DNA of 64,000 nt. It comes from Oscillospiraceae bacterium. Its GTDB lineage: Bacteria > Bacillota > Clostridia > Oscillospirales > Oscillospiraceae. The notes below the pieces were generated by a model. It saw nothing but the letters and a program-made list of their open reading frames with translations. It was not told the DNA's origin and did no database searches. How positions within the stretch are numbered: position 1 is the first letter of the stretch; each line of letters starts with the position of its first letter. This document shows, in pieces, positions 1 through 7,743 of this stretch. The DNA lies in NCBI GenBank assembly GCA_017482385.1, contig JAFUNI010000012.1:50380-114379 (forward strand), in the 5' to 3' direction. A program made the position numbers and the translations under genes.

Positions 1-64
1 TTATAGCACCGGTTTTCCCAAGTTGCAACCGTTGAAAAGTCCACCTTTTTTGATAAAATGTGGG

Positions 65-93
65 TTTAAGTCACAAATCCGCCACGCTATAAT
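65..93 (+). promoter_or_regulatory. Putative sigma-A promoter for the tandem 4Fe-4S genes
   Basis: A TTTAAG -35-like hexamer (65-70) lies 17 bp before a perfect TATAAT (88-93). It sits 30 bp upstream of the first start codon, which has a GGAGG ribosome binding site. The -35 is weak. The first ~60 bases of the window show nothing else. Confidence 0.55.
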
Positions 94-122
94 GAAAGAA
101 AAAAACACCGGAGGTCATTCAA

Positions 123-1040
123 ATGGAAACTCTGAAACAAAAAATCATTGATTTTGCCAAGAAAGACGGGATCGATCTGATCGGCTTTGCCGCAAAATCC
201 CGTTTTGACGGCCTGGACGAGCGGCTGAACCCCTTCTCCATCTTCCCCGAGGCCAAGACCGTGATCCTCATCGGCAAGCGGATCTGCAGAGGCGCTTTGC
301 GGGGTGTGGAAGAGGGTACTAACTTTGGCGACTACGCGCTCTTCGGCAAGAACTGGCTGGAGGACGAGTTCCTGGCCCTTTCCTGCTACAATCTGACCAA
401 CTTCATTGAGAGCAACAACTACGAGGCCGTGCCCATTTTCCCCAATCCCAGCGACCTGGAGCCCTCCGGCATTCCCGTTGCTCCCGGCAGACCCGCTCCC
501 AATGTATATCCCGATTTCGATTACGCGGCTGTTGCCTGCGGTCTTTGCACCCTTTCCTACAACCGCATCGTCTTCTCCAAGGAGTTCGGCTCCCGTCAGC
601 GTTTCCATATGATCCTCACCGACGCAGAGCTGGAAAGCTCCCCTCTGCTGGAGGAAAATGTCTGCGACGGCTGTGGCAAATGCGCCGCTGCCTGTCCTCT
701 GGGCGCTATCAGCCAGACAGAAACCGAAACCATTGAGATCTGCGGCAAGAAGTTCACCGTGGGCAAGATCGACTACAGCAAGTGCAAGGTTTGTGAAAAC
801 GGCGCTGTTGCCAACCGTTTCTCTCCCAACTCCGCCCCCGACCGGATCGCCGCTCTGTGCAACCGCACCTGTATGTGCCACTTAGAGGAAGACGGCCGCC
901 TGGCCAACAAGTTCGCCAATCCCTTCCGCACCGGCGAAACCTGGCAGATCGGCTCTGCAACCACCACCATCGACCGCTCCGACGAGCAGGCAAATGTCCT
1001 GGGCGGCGCATTTTCCAAAACCGGAAAGCGGGGTCACTGA
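123..1040 (+). CDS. 4Fe-4S ferredoxin-type protein, QueG-like N-terminal region
   Basis: This 305-aa soluble protein has an N-terminal region like that of epoxyqueuosine-reductase-type iron-sulfur proteins. A ferredoxin motif CDGCGKCAAACP lies near residues 180-191, and further cysteines follow (CKVC, CMCH), so a second cluster is possible. The ATG is preceded by GGAGG at a good distance. It ends one base before the start of a second gene of the same type, so the two are almost certainly one transcript and probably arose by duplication. The cobalamin-binding parts of true QueG are not evident. The family suggests an electron-transfer or reductive role, but the substrate cannot be inferred. 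Confidence 0.75.
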   Translation: METLKQKIIDFAKKDGIDLIGFAAKSRFDGLDERLNPFSIFPEAKTVILIGKRICRGALRGVEEGTNFGDYALFGKNWLEDEFLALSCYNLTNFIESNNYEAVPIFPNPSDLEPSGIPVAPGRPAPNVYPDFDYAAVACGLCTLSYNRIVFSKEFGSRQRFHMILTDAELESSPLLEENVCDGCGKCAAACPLGAISQTETETIEICGKKFTVGKIDYSKCKVCENGAVANRFSPNSAPDRIAALCNRTCMCHLEEDGRLANKFANPFRTGETWQIGSATTTIDRSDEQANVLGGAFSKTGKRGH

Positions 1041-1041
1041 T

Positions 1042-2169
1042 ATGAAGCTGACATCCGAAATTCTGAAAGCCAAAGCCAAGGAATTGGGTATCGACTGCAT
1101 CGCCATCGGCAATATTGAGCGTTTCAAAAACGCCCCCACGCTGATGAGCCCCATCACCTATTTCCCCAAGGCCAAATCGGTGATCGCCATTGCCATGCCC
1201 ATCCCCCGGGGCGCAAACCGCGGCATTGAGGAAGGCACCCACTGGCACAACTATACTTTTTATACTTACAACAAGCTGAACGCATTCTTCCGTCCCATCA
1301 AGACCTATCAGCTCAGCTGCTTTATCGAGGATTGCGGCTACGAGGCGGTGGCCCACTATCCCGCCGTGCCCGAGGGCAACGGCACCACCCGCAAGCCCGT
1401 GGCCGAGGGCAAAGTACCCCCCGATGTGGTGTGCAGCATCCGTGTAATCGCCGCCGGCTGCGGCCTGGGTGAGATCGGCTGGTCCAAGGTGTTCCTCACC
1501 AAGAAATACGGCCCCCGTGTCCGTTTAGGTCTGATCTTCACCGACGCGGAGTTAGAGCCCGATCCCATCCTCGACACCGGCACACTGTGCCTGCACTGCG
1601 GCGCCTGCACCAAGAACTGCCCCGGCGGCGCCATTCCCCATCCCCGGGAAACCGACAAGCGGATTTATGTGGACTTCGGCGAAAAGCAGATTTATTTCGG
1701 CGATGTGCAAATGGGCCGCTGCACCCTTTCCCACCACGGCATGAACAAGGAGTGTTCTCCCTTCCTGTCCAAGGAGTTCCCCAATATGGCCTTTGATGTG
1801 CGCAACTCCCAGATGACCGAGGAAGAGGCCTATATCCTCACCTACGCCTTAGCCGGTGCAAAATGGGGTCGTAAGCCCGGCAGCCACGCGGTGATTGATT
1901 ACTACAATCAGATCATCGAGCATACGGGCTATTTCTCTATCTGCGGCGCAAAGGGCTGTATCCGGGCCTGCAACGCGATTATGGAAAAATCCGGACGGGT
2001 GGAGCAGACCTTCCAAAATCCCTACTACAAGAAGGAATCCTGGGCGCTGCCCGTTCAGCCGGAAACCAAGCCCCAGGGCGTCAACCCCTACCGGGAGGAA
2101 TATCTGGACGAACACTACCCCGGCATTCGTGAAAACGAATATGTGTCCACAGACAGCAAAAAGAAATAA
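1042..2169 (+). CDS. 4Fe-4S ferredoxin-type protein, paralogue of the preceding gene
   Basis: The 375-aa product starts at the ATG one base after the upstream stop; an in-frame ATG at 994 lies inside the previous gene and is less likely. The first 100 residues parallel the preceding protein (both have SxxxFPKAK/FPEAK followed by an RGxxRGIEEGT-like stretch). A cluster motif CLHCGACTKNCPGGAI lies near residues 177-192, and extra cysteines occur in the C-terminal third (ICGAKGCIRAC). That extra C-terminal domain of about 100 residues is absent from the shorter partner. The pair could form a heteromeric iron-sulfur reductase. A strong hairpin terminator follows directly. Confidence 0.75.
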   Translation: MKLTSEILKAKAKELGIDCIAIGNIERFKNAPTLMSPITYFPKAKSVIAIAMPIPRGANRGIEEGTHWHNYTFYTYNKLNAFFRPIKTYQLSCFIEDCGYEAVAHYPAVPEGNGTTRKPVAEGKVPPDVVCSIRVIAAGCGLGEIGWSKVFLTKKYGPRVRLGLIFTDAELEPDPILDTGTLCLHCGACTKNCPGGAIPHPRETDKRIYVDFGEKQIYFGDVQMGRCTLSHHGMNKECSPFLSKEFPNMAFDVRNSQMTEEEAYILTYALAGAKWGRKPGSHAVIDYYNQIIEHTGYFSICGAKGCIRACNAIMEKSGRVEQTFQNPYYKKESWALPVQPETKPQGVNPYREEYLDEHYPGIRENEYVSTDSKKK

Positions 2170-2171
2170 AG

Positions 2172-2203
2172 AAAACCTCCTCTGCGGTGCAGAGGAGGTT
2201 TTT
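2172..2203. terminator. Bidirectional rho-independent terminator
   Basis: A 14-bp perfect stem (2172-2185 with 2189-2202), loop GGT, is flanked by A- and T-runs. It lies between the converging 4Fe-4S gene and the permease gene and can serve both. Confidence 0.9.
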
Positions 2204-2213
2204 CATACATTTT

Positions 2214-3173
2214 TCAGATAAACAAATTCACGACCCAGTAAAGGGTGGGAATGGTGATGACGGACAGCACGGTAGTGCCCAAAGTGAAGATCACCGCGTT
2301 TTGGGTATCGCCGCCGAACTCGTCGGCAAAGGTGGCAGCCAGGCCTGCCGTAGGCATGGAGAATGCCACAAACACGCCCAAAATGATTTCCTTTACAGGA
2401 ATGTTCAAGCTTACATTCTGAAGGGCCAGCATTGCCGCCGTAATCACCACCGGGAACAGCACCAGCTTCAGGAAAGAAACATAGTAGAGCTTTCCGGAGC
2501 TGAACAGCGTCTTAAAGGAAATTGCACCCAGCTTCATACCGATAATGGTCATGGATATGGGGGTGACGATATTGCCGAAATGGTCGGAGAATTTCCCCAC
2601 CTCGGGAACAGACTTGGCAACGCCCAGCAGGTTGCAGATGCAGCCCAGCAGGAAAGCCGCCAGCACCGGATTGAGGAAAGCTTTCTTCACGCTGATATTC
2701 TTCTTATCGCCGGTAGCTAAGTAAGCGCCCAAGGTGTACATCAGCACATTGTTGATAATATTCAGCACGATCAGCACAGTGAACACCGGAGAATCGCCGC
2801 CGAACACCGCAACCGCCAGAGGAATGCCCAAGAAGCCGTTGTTGGCAAACACGGCGCAAAAGCGCATCATGCCTTTGGTCTTTTGGTTTTTCTCCATTGC
2901 CACCAGGGGCGTGGAAACAAAGAACATACCCAAAACCACCACGATACCGATGAGGGCAACCACACCCAGCATCAGCAGAGAATCCCCGTCAAAGGTCAGA
3001 TTCTTTACCACACCGGAAAAAATCATAAAGGGCAGCGCTAAGTACATAAGAAGCTTCGACAGCACACCGGACTGCTCGGGCTTTAACAGCTTGGTCTTTA
3101 CCAAAATAAATCCGGGAATCGCCAGCGCAACAAACATCAGCACATTCCGCAGCATAATCATAAATTCTTCCAT
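2214..3173 (-). CDS. AEC (auxin efflux carrier) family transporter
   Basis: The 319-aa integral membrane protein has about ten hydrophobic segments and the two-halves layout of the auxin efflux carrier / malate permease-type family. Typical pieces are the N-terminal IPGFILVKTKLL and the central FANNGFLGIPL, which corresponds to the conserved N-G-x-G-x-P region. Family members export or import small organic acids; the substrate is not predictable here. I start at the ATG at 3173 because GGAGG sits just upstream; a longer frame to 3212 lacks a ribosome binding site. It stands alone between two terminators. Confidence 0.85.
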   Translation of the reverse strand: MEEFMIMLRNVLMFVALAIPGFILVKTKLLKPEQSGVLSKLLMYLALPFMIFSGVVKNLTFDGDSLLMLGVVALIGIVVVLGMFFVSTPLVAMEKNQKTKGMMRFCAVFANNGFLGIPLAVAVFGGDSPVFTVLIVLNIINNVLMYTLGAYLATGDKKNISVKKAFLNPVLAAFLLGCICNLLGVAKSVPEVGKFSDHFGNIVTPISMTIIGMKLGAISFKTLFSSGKLYYVSFLKLVLFPVVITAAMLALQNVSLNIPVKEIILGVFVAFSMPTAGLAATFADEFGGDTQNAVIFTLGTTVLSVITIPTLYWVVNLFI

Positions 3174-3236
3174 TATTTGCCTCCAAAATTGGTTTTGCTT
3201 ATTATATAACAATTTGTGCAGGATAGCAAGTAAAAC

Positions 3237-3269
3237 AACAAAGGATGCCCCATTGGGACATCCTTTGTT
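3237..3269 (-). terminator. Terminator of the KAT-repeat lipoprotein gene
   Basis: An 11-bp perfect stem (3237-3247 with 3259-3269), extended by CCC/GGG, lies just after the stop codon at 3282 when read leftward. A short T-rich tract (GTTTT) follows on the minus strand. Confidence 0.75.
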
Positions 3270-3281
3270 CCTTATTTGTTA

Positions 3282-4631
3282 TTACTTGCCAAACACGGCA
3301 TACATATCAAAATAATCGTGTTTATCCAAAAGCTTGGCGCAATTCAGATAAACTGTGCAGAACCGTGTGCCGCCACTGGAGTAAAAGGATTCCAGTCTTT
3401 CCTGCATTGTTATCTTGTCACCGTAATGGGAATTCTTTATGTTTAAGAACTCCTCTTGTGTTCCCTCATAATAATATACAACATCTTTACCGGCGCTGTT
3501 TGTCCGCGCGAATTTTTCTATATATTTCAGGCTTCTGGGCAGGTAGACCCGGGTCACATTATCCCGGAAGATATCGCCTTCCACGCGTTCCACGCCATTA
3601 CCCAGGATAAGCTTGTTCATCTTCTTCAAGTAGATGGCATTTTTCCGGATGATCTTAACCGAATCCGCCATTTCAATGGTAATCTCGTGCCGTGAATCTG
3701 GAGCATAGAAGGAATAACTGCCGATCTCGGTAACGCCTTCTTCGATGGTTATTCTTGTGGTGCGCAACTCAAGATCATCATACCAAGTGGGGAGTTCAGC
3801 ATTCGGACCCTCATAGCTCCGCATAGCACCTTCGCCATAGATCACAAGGTGATATTTGTCTTCTTGATCTCCAGGATATTCCGTGACACCGTCATAGGTA
3901 ATATAAAATTTTACAGGACTGGAAAACACATCGCCTTTCGCACCACAGCCTCCGTGGTTAAAAACCTCTAACTTACATTTTTTGCACTGAATCGTAGGAT
4001 AAGCACCGCCATTGCTTTTTTGTATCATCGTACTGGCAAATTCGTGGTCATTGGTTTTCTTTGTATAGGTATCTACATAACGGTCACCGCAGGCGCAGAT
4101 ATGCTCAGTATATCCATCCAACAGGCAAGTAGCCTCCACAATTTTAGCTGTGTAGCTATGGATATGTTTTGTACCTTCTGGTTCTGTAGCAACAGTCTGC
4201 GCACTGGTAGCTTTTGTTTCTTTGGTAGCTTTTGTTACTTTGGTAGCTTTGGTTGCTTTGGTAGTGGGCGCCGCAGTAGTCTGAACGGTGGGAATCTCAG
4301 TAGGCGCAACCGTCGGTATCACAATTGCTTCTGTAACAGGAGCTTCGGTAGGCTCGCAGACAGGCGCACTTGTCGCAGACACTGCGCTGGTGGCTTTCGT
4401 AGCTTTGGTGCTCTTCGTTGCCTTTGTCTTTTTCGTCGCCTTTGTGGCTTTCGTTGTGGGGGATGCATCTAAGCCACCGTTACTCATTGTCTCTGTCTGA
4501 CTTGTCGGGTCGGTTTCATTTGTTACCAATCCGCTGGTAGGCTGCAGGTCAGAACCAACCTTAACGCTCCTACAAGCAGAAAAGCTGAACAGAAGTGCGG
4601 TTGCAAGCAAGAAACACAGTACTCTTTTCAT
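3282..4631 (-). CDS. Lipoprotein with KAT-type low-complexity stalk and BspA-like leucine-rich repeats
   Basis: The 449-aa product has a type II signal peptide (lipobox FSAC, lipidated Cys20). Residues about 60-145 are low complexity, made of repeated A-T-K and T-A-P units, likely an extended stalk. Next comes a cysteine pair region (CACG, CKKC) that could bind zinc. The C-terminal half contains leucine-rich-repeat units of the BspA/LRR_5 type (ITIEEGVTEIGSYSF, KLILGNGVERVEG, RVYLPRSLKYIEKF). It is probably a surface-exposed binding protein. It starts at ATG 4631 behind AGGGGTG. It is divergent from a small XRE regulator, with paired operators in the shared 158-bp region, which suggests regulation by that protein. 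The binding partner is unknown. Confidence 0.75.
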   Translation of the reverse strand: MKRVLCFLLATALLFSFSACRSVKVGSDLQPTSGLVTNETDPTSQTETMSNGGLDASPTTKATKATKKTKATKSTKATKATSAVSATSAPVCEPTEAPVTEAIVIPTVAPTEIPTVQTTAAPTTKATKATKVTKATKETKATSAQTVATEPEGTKHIHSYTAKIVEATCLLDGYTEHICACGDRYVDTYTKKTNDHEFASTMIQKSNGGAYPTIQCKKCKLEVFNHGGCGAKGDVFSSPVKFYITYDGVTEYPGDQEDKYHLVIYGEGAMRSYEGPNAELPTWYDDLELRTTRITIEEGVTEIGSYSFYAPDSRHEITIEMADSVKIIRKNAIYLKKMNKLILGNGVERVEGDIFRDNVTRVYLPRSLKYIEKFARTNSAGKDVVYYYEGTQEEFLNIKNSHYGDKITMQERLESFYSSGGTRFCTVYLNCAKLLDKHDYFDMYAVFGK

Positions 4632-4699
4632 AAAATCACCCCTTAATTTTATTGTAACAAAAATTCATCCCGGAAGCAAGGGGATACCTTGGTTCCATA

Positions 4700-4728
4700 T
4701 TGCAACATTCTCTTCTTTCTTGTGATAT
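4700..4728 (+). promoter_or_regulatory. Possible promoter of the small XRE regulator
   Basis: TTGCAA (4700-4705) and TGATAT (4723-4728) are 17 bp apart. The -10 abuts the first palindromic operator, so bound repressor would cover the start region. The match is moderate. Confidence 0.4.
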
Positions 4729-4768
4729 GTAACAGAATGTTACATAAAGAGTGTAACACAATGTTACA
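4728..4768. promoter_or_regulatory. Twin palindromic operators between lipoprotein and XRE regulator
   Basis: Two 17-bp inverted repeats with identical arms, TGTAACA-N3-TGTTACA, lie at 4728-4744 and 4752-4768, with centres 24 bp apart. The three-base centres are GAA and CAA. They sit in the divergent intergenic region directly before a one-domain XRE regulator. This is the expected layout for a dimeric repressor that controls itself and its divergent neighbour. Confidence 0.75.
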
Positions 4769-4789
4769 ATAAATGCAAGAGGTGATCGC

Positions 4790-4993
4790 ATGATCGGGCT
4801 AAAAAGTATTCGCAAAAAACGCAATCTCAATCAACAGAAGGTTGCAATGGATCTGAATATTTCCCGAGAGGCACTGTCCTACTACGAAAACGGCAAGCGG
4901 GAGCCATCCCTTGCGTTGCTTGTTGCTATGTCTAAATACTTCAATGTTTCGATAAATTATCTTATCACCGGTGAGGAATTTGAAAAAAGATGA
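4790..4993 (+). CDS. Small XRE (Cro/C1-type) transcriptional regulator
   Basis: The 67-aa protein is nothing but a helix-turn-helix domain: IGLKSIRKKRNLNQQKVAMDL is helices 1-2 and ISREALSYYENGKREPS is the recognition region. It lacks a ligand or dimerisation domain. GAGGTG precedes the ATG. It is divergent from the lipoprotein gene at 3282-4631 and has two perfect palindromes upstream, so autoregulation and control of that lipoprotein are likely (inference). A strong terminator begins at its last stop-codon base. Confidence 0.85.
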   Translation: MIGLKSIRKKRNLNQQKVAMDLNISREALSYYENGKREPSLALLVAMSKYFNVSINYLITGEEFEKR

Positions 4994-5026
4994 ACCTGCC
5001 TTTTGCAAAAGGCAGGTTTGTTTTTT
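4993..5026 (+). terminator. Terminator of the XRE gene
   Basis: A continuous palindrome at 4993-5018 forms a long stem with a tight loop and is followed by GTTTTTTG. It overlaps the stop codon by one base. Confidence 0.9.
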
Positions 5027-5035
5027 GTGCCGCTG

Positions 5036-5187
5036 TCCTGTTGCGATGCTCGGTGCTCTCGTCGGCGACGGCGCGCCTTCCTCGCTCACCGATCGCGGCC
5101 ACTCGCTCGCCTCCTTCCTCCCGCCACCGGCGGCAGTCGGCTCGCTCCCCGGAATCTCACCTGCGGTTCGATTCCGACCACAGCATA
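5036..5187. repeat. GC-rich repeat copy A with a tRNA 3'-end-like fragment
   Basis: Segment 5036-5157 shares ordered blocks with 5339-5450: CCTGTTGCG, CGCTCAC, GCCACTCGCTCG, and a CCGGCGGC...GTCG...CTCGCTCCC block. At about 5165-5187 the plus strand reads CGGTTCGATTCCGACCACAGCA, close to the 3' end of the neighbouring tRNA-Leu but in the opposite orientation. It is probably a dispersed non-coding element associated with tRNA genes. No plausible gene is present in 5027-5224. Confidence 0.55.
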
Positions 5188-5224
5188 TAATAACCGGGAT
5201 ACCCCGCTGGGGTATCCCGGTTAT

Positions 5225-5312
5225 TGGTGCCGCTGACCGGAATCGAACCGGTACGCCGTGTTAGGGCGAGGGATTTTAAGTCCCTTGTGTCTACCTATTC
5301 CACCACAGCGGC
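5225..5312 (-). tRNA. tRNA-Leu (anticodon UAA)
   Basis: Read leftward, the sequence folds as a class II tRNA. The acceptor GCCGCTG (5312-5306) pairs with 5235-5229. The anticodon stem AGGGA/TCCCT carries loop CTTAAAA, giving anticodon TAA. A variable arm follows, then the T-arm GGTTCGATTCC. The CCA end is encoded (5227-5225). Length is 88 nt with CCA, normal for a leucine tRNA. Confidence 0.95.
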
Positions 5313-5338
5313 ATATTTAATTAGATTGTGCGTTGTTC

Positions 5339-5450
5339 GTCCTGTTGCGGTGCCCCAAATTTCCTGTTCGCTTTTCGCTCACGAAATTTTGACCGCTGCC
5401 ACTCGCTCGGCTCCCTTGACTCCGCCCCCGGCGGCGGTCGCCTCGCTCCC
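5339..5450. repeat. GC-rich repeat copy B
   Basis: This shares the same order of conserved blocks with 5036-5157, but the middle differs: here it is AT-richer and contains an AAATTT...AAATTT inverted pair. It lies directly between the functional tRNA-Leu and a partial tRNA copy, suggesting insertion or duplication at the tRNA 5' end. Confidence 0.55.
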
Positions 5451-5485
5451 CCTTGTGTCTACCTATTCCACCACAGCGGCATATT
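5450..5485 (-). pseudogene. Partial duplicate of the tRNA-Leu 5' half
   Basis: The 36 bp here match 5282-5317 exactly: acceptor 5' strand, D-arm and start of the anticodon stem, plus five flanking bases. The rest of the tRNA is missing, so it cannot give a functional tRNA. It forms a direct repeat on the far side of the GC-rich element at 5339-5450. Confidence 0.85.
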
Positions 5486-5494
5486 AAAATCTTC

Positions 5495-5567
5495 GTAGGG
5501 GAGGGATATTATCCCTCCCGTAAATTTAAAACCATCAATAGCGGGAGGCATACTATGCCTCCCCTAC
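5495..5567. repeat. GTAGGGG-type palindromic repeat, copy 1
   Basis: The terminal inverted repeats are GTAGGGGAGG (5495-5504) and CCTCCCCTAC (5558-5567). Each end is itself a hairpin: 5499-5507 with 5511-5519, and 5543-5552 with 5554-5563. Two more elements with the same GTAGGGG/CCCCTAC ends occur at 28926 and 51747. Bases 5568-5751 hold a further small hairpin (AGGCTTT/AAAGCCT) and then the gpmI leader. Confidence 0.8.
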
Positions 5568-5751
5568 ACAGGGGGGCACCTTCTCCCGGAGGAAGGCTTT
5601 TGAAAGCCTCGTTATAGTAGCATATTTTTGGGGCACAGTCAAGTTTTCCGGTAAATTTTCAAAAAACAGTTGTAACTTTGACTAAAATGATGTAAAATAA
5701 TATAGCTGAAAAAATGCAAACTTATACCCATCGATTTTGGAGGACATAGAA

Positions 5752-7314
5752 ATGGAAAAGAAACCCATTGTTTTGGTTATTATGGACGGCGTCGGCAAGG
5801 GCGACGGCGGCAGCGGCGATGCCGTAGCTGTAGCCAAGACCCCCACCCTGGACAATTTGTTTGCCACCTGCCCCTACACCTGGCTGAAGGCCCACGGCAC
5901 TGCCGTCGGCCTGCCCTCTGACGAGGATATGGGCAACTCCGAGGTTGGCCACAACGCCCTCGGCTGCGGTCAGGTCTACTCCCAGGGCGCAAAGCTGGTT
6001 GGCGAGTCTATTGAAAACGGCGCACTGTTCGCTTCCGCCACCTGGAAAGAACTGGTTGCCAACGCAGAAGGTAAGGCTCTGCATTTCCTGGGTCTGCTGT
6101 CTGACGGCAATGTGCACTCTAACATCCATCACCTGATCGCTCTGCTGAAGCAGGCAAAGGCCGAGGGTGTGAAGAAGGCTTACTGCCACATTCTCTTAGA
6201 CGGCCGTGATGTGCCCGCCACCTCCGCGCTGGAATATGTGGGCATGCTGGAGGACACCTTAAAGGAACTGAACACCGAGGGCTGTGACTACGCCATCGCT
6301 TCCGGCGGCGGCCGTATGCAGGTCACCATGGACCGGTACGAGGCCAACTGGGGTATGGTTGAGAAGGGCTGGAGAACCCATGTACAGGGCGAGGGCCGTC
6401 AGTTCGCATCTGCCGCTGAGGCTATCGAGACCTACCGGGCTGAGACCGGCTGCATCGACCAGGACCTGCCCGCCTTCGTGGTAGCAAGAAACGGTGAGCC
6501 CGTTGCCAAGATTGCCAACGGCGACAGCGTCATTCTGTTTAACTTCCGCGGCGACCGGGCACAGGAGATCTCCCTGGCCTTCGACCGCAAGGACTTTGAT
6601 AAGTTCGACCGTCCCGGCTACACCGGTGTGAAATTTGCCGGTATGCTCCAGTACGATGCCGACCTGAACATTCCCGAAAATTACCTGCTGCAGCCCCCTG
6701 TGATCAAGAACACCCTCACCGAGGTGCTGTGTGAGGCCGGCATTACCGAGTATGCTGTATCCGAGACCCAGAAGTACGGCCATGTGACCTATTTCTGGAA
6801 CGGCAACCGCTCCGGCAAGGTAAGCGAGGAGCTGGAGACCTACGAGGAGATCCCCTCCGACGTGATCCCCTTCGAGCAGGCTCCTGCCATGAAGTCCAAG
6901 GAGATCACCGAGAAGATGGTGGCTGCCATCGCATCCGGCAAGTACCAGTTCATCCGCTGCAACTTCCCCAATGGCGATATGGTGGGTCACACCGGCGTGA
7001 TGGAAGCTGTTGTCACCGCTATGGAGTGTGTGGACAGCGGCCTGAAAGCAATCCTGGAGGCTGCTGACAAGCACGGCTACACCGTTTTGATCACCGCCGA
7101 CCACGGCAATGCCGACCAGATGACCGAAACCAAGAAGGGCAAGACTTCCGTCCGTACCGCCCACTCTCTGAATCCCGTTCCCTTCATCATCTACGACAAG
7201 GACAACACCTACACCATAAAGGAAGGCAACTTTGGTCTTGCCAATGTAGCCCCCACCGTAGTCAAGATGCTGGGACTCACCGCACCTTCCTGCTGGGAAG
7301 AAAGTGTTATCTGA
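5752..7314 (+). CDS. gpmI: 2,3-bisphosphoglycerate-independent phosphoglycerate mutase
   Basis: This cytoplasmic glycolytic enzyme interconverts 3- and 2-phosphoglycerate using two Mn ions. The protein is 520 aa, the normal size. It shows the N-terminal metal motif (VLVIMDGVG), the phosphoserine motif MGNSEVGH with catalytic Ser63, and the C-terminal metal motif ITADHGNADQM. I take the ATG at 5752, with GGAGG 8 bp upstream; a TTG at 5737 overlaps that ribosome binding site. An Asp23-family gene and a fatty-acid-kinase-like gene follow at 27 and ~39 bp, so the three may be cotranscribed. Confidence 0.95.
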   Translation: MEKKPIVLVIMDGVGKGDGGSGDAVAVAKTPTLDNLFATCPYTWLKAHGTAVGLPSDEDMGNSEVGHNALGCGQVYSQGAKLVGESIENGALFASATWKELVANAEGKALHFLGLLSDGNVHSNIHHLIALLKQAKAEGVKKAYCHILLDGRDVPATSALEYVGMLEDTLKELNTEGCDYAIASGGGRMQVTMDRYEANWGMVEKGWRTHVQGEGRQFASAAEAIETYRAETGCIDQDLPAFVVARNGEPVAKIANGDSVILFNFRGDRAQEISLAFDRKDFDKFDRPGYTGVKFAGMLQYDADLNIPENYLLQPPVIKNTLTEVLCEAGITEYAVSETQKYGHVTYFWNGNRSGKVSEELETYEEIPSDVIPFEQAPAMKSKEITEKMVAAIASGKYQFIRCNFPNGDMVGHTGVMEAVVTAMECVDSGLKAILEAADKHGYTVLITADHGNADQMTETKKGKTSVRTAHSLNPVPFIIYDKDNTYTIKEGNFGLANVAPTVVKMLGLTAPSCWEESVI

Positions 7315-7341
7315 AAACCGCTTATATAGGAGGTAAATATT

Positions 7342-7704
7342 ATGATCCATCACAGCAACGAAAACGGTTCTGTTATTGTCAGCGCTGGCGTATATACAGA
7401 TATTGCAGGCACTGCCGCTGTCAACTGTATGAGCGTCAAGGGCATGGTGGCCCGGTCTGTTTCCGACGGCCTGTATCACCTGCTGCGCCGGGAATCCATG
7501 GGCAAGGGCGTCAAGGTGGAATTCCACAAGGACGGCACCATCTCCATCGACCTGCACATCATGGTAGGTGACGGTGTGAACCTGTCCGCTGTGGGCAAGG
7601 CCATCATCGACGAGGTCCGCTATATGGTCTCCAATACCACCGGCACTGAGGTCCGGGGTGTGAATGTGTATATCGACGCCATCAAGCTGGAAAAGCACAA
7701 ATAA
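7342..7704 (+). CDS. Asp23/Gls24 family protein
   Basis: The 120-aa protein is of the Asp23/Gls24 (YloU-like) family. It opens with the typical short strand 'GSVIVSAGVYTDIAGTAAV', then VKVEFHKDGTISIDLHIMVGDGVNL and a C-terminal 'VRGVNVYIDAIKL'. Family members are envelope-associated and linked to cell-envelope stress; many are encoded next to a YloV/FakA homologue, exactly as here. The start has AGGAGG at ideal spacing. The precise biochemical role is not settled for the family. Confidence 0.9.
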   Translation: MIHHSNENGSVIVSAGVYTDIAGTAAVNCMSVKGMVARSVSDGLYHLLRRESMGKGVKVEFHKDGTISIDLHIMVGDGVNLSAVGKAIIDEVRYMVSNTTGTEVRGVNVYIDAIKLEKHK

Positions 7705-7743
7705 AATAGAAAGAATATCCCCATCAGGAGGTAATCAACATTG

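Noticed and set aside
5224-5487. An 87-codon plus-strand frame over the tRNA-Leu region
   Set aside because: It reads through the tRNA and repeats and has no coding features.
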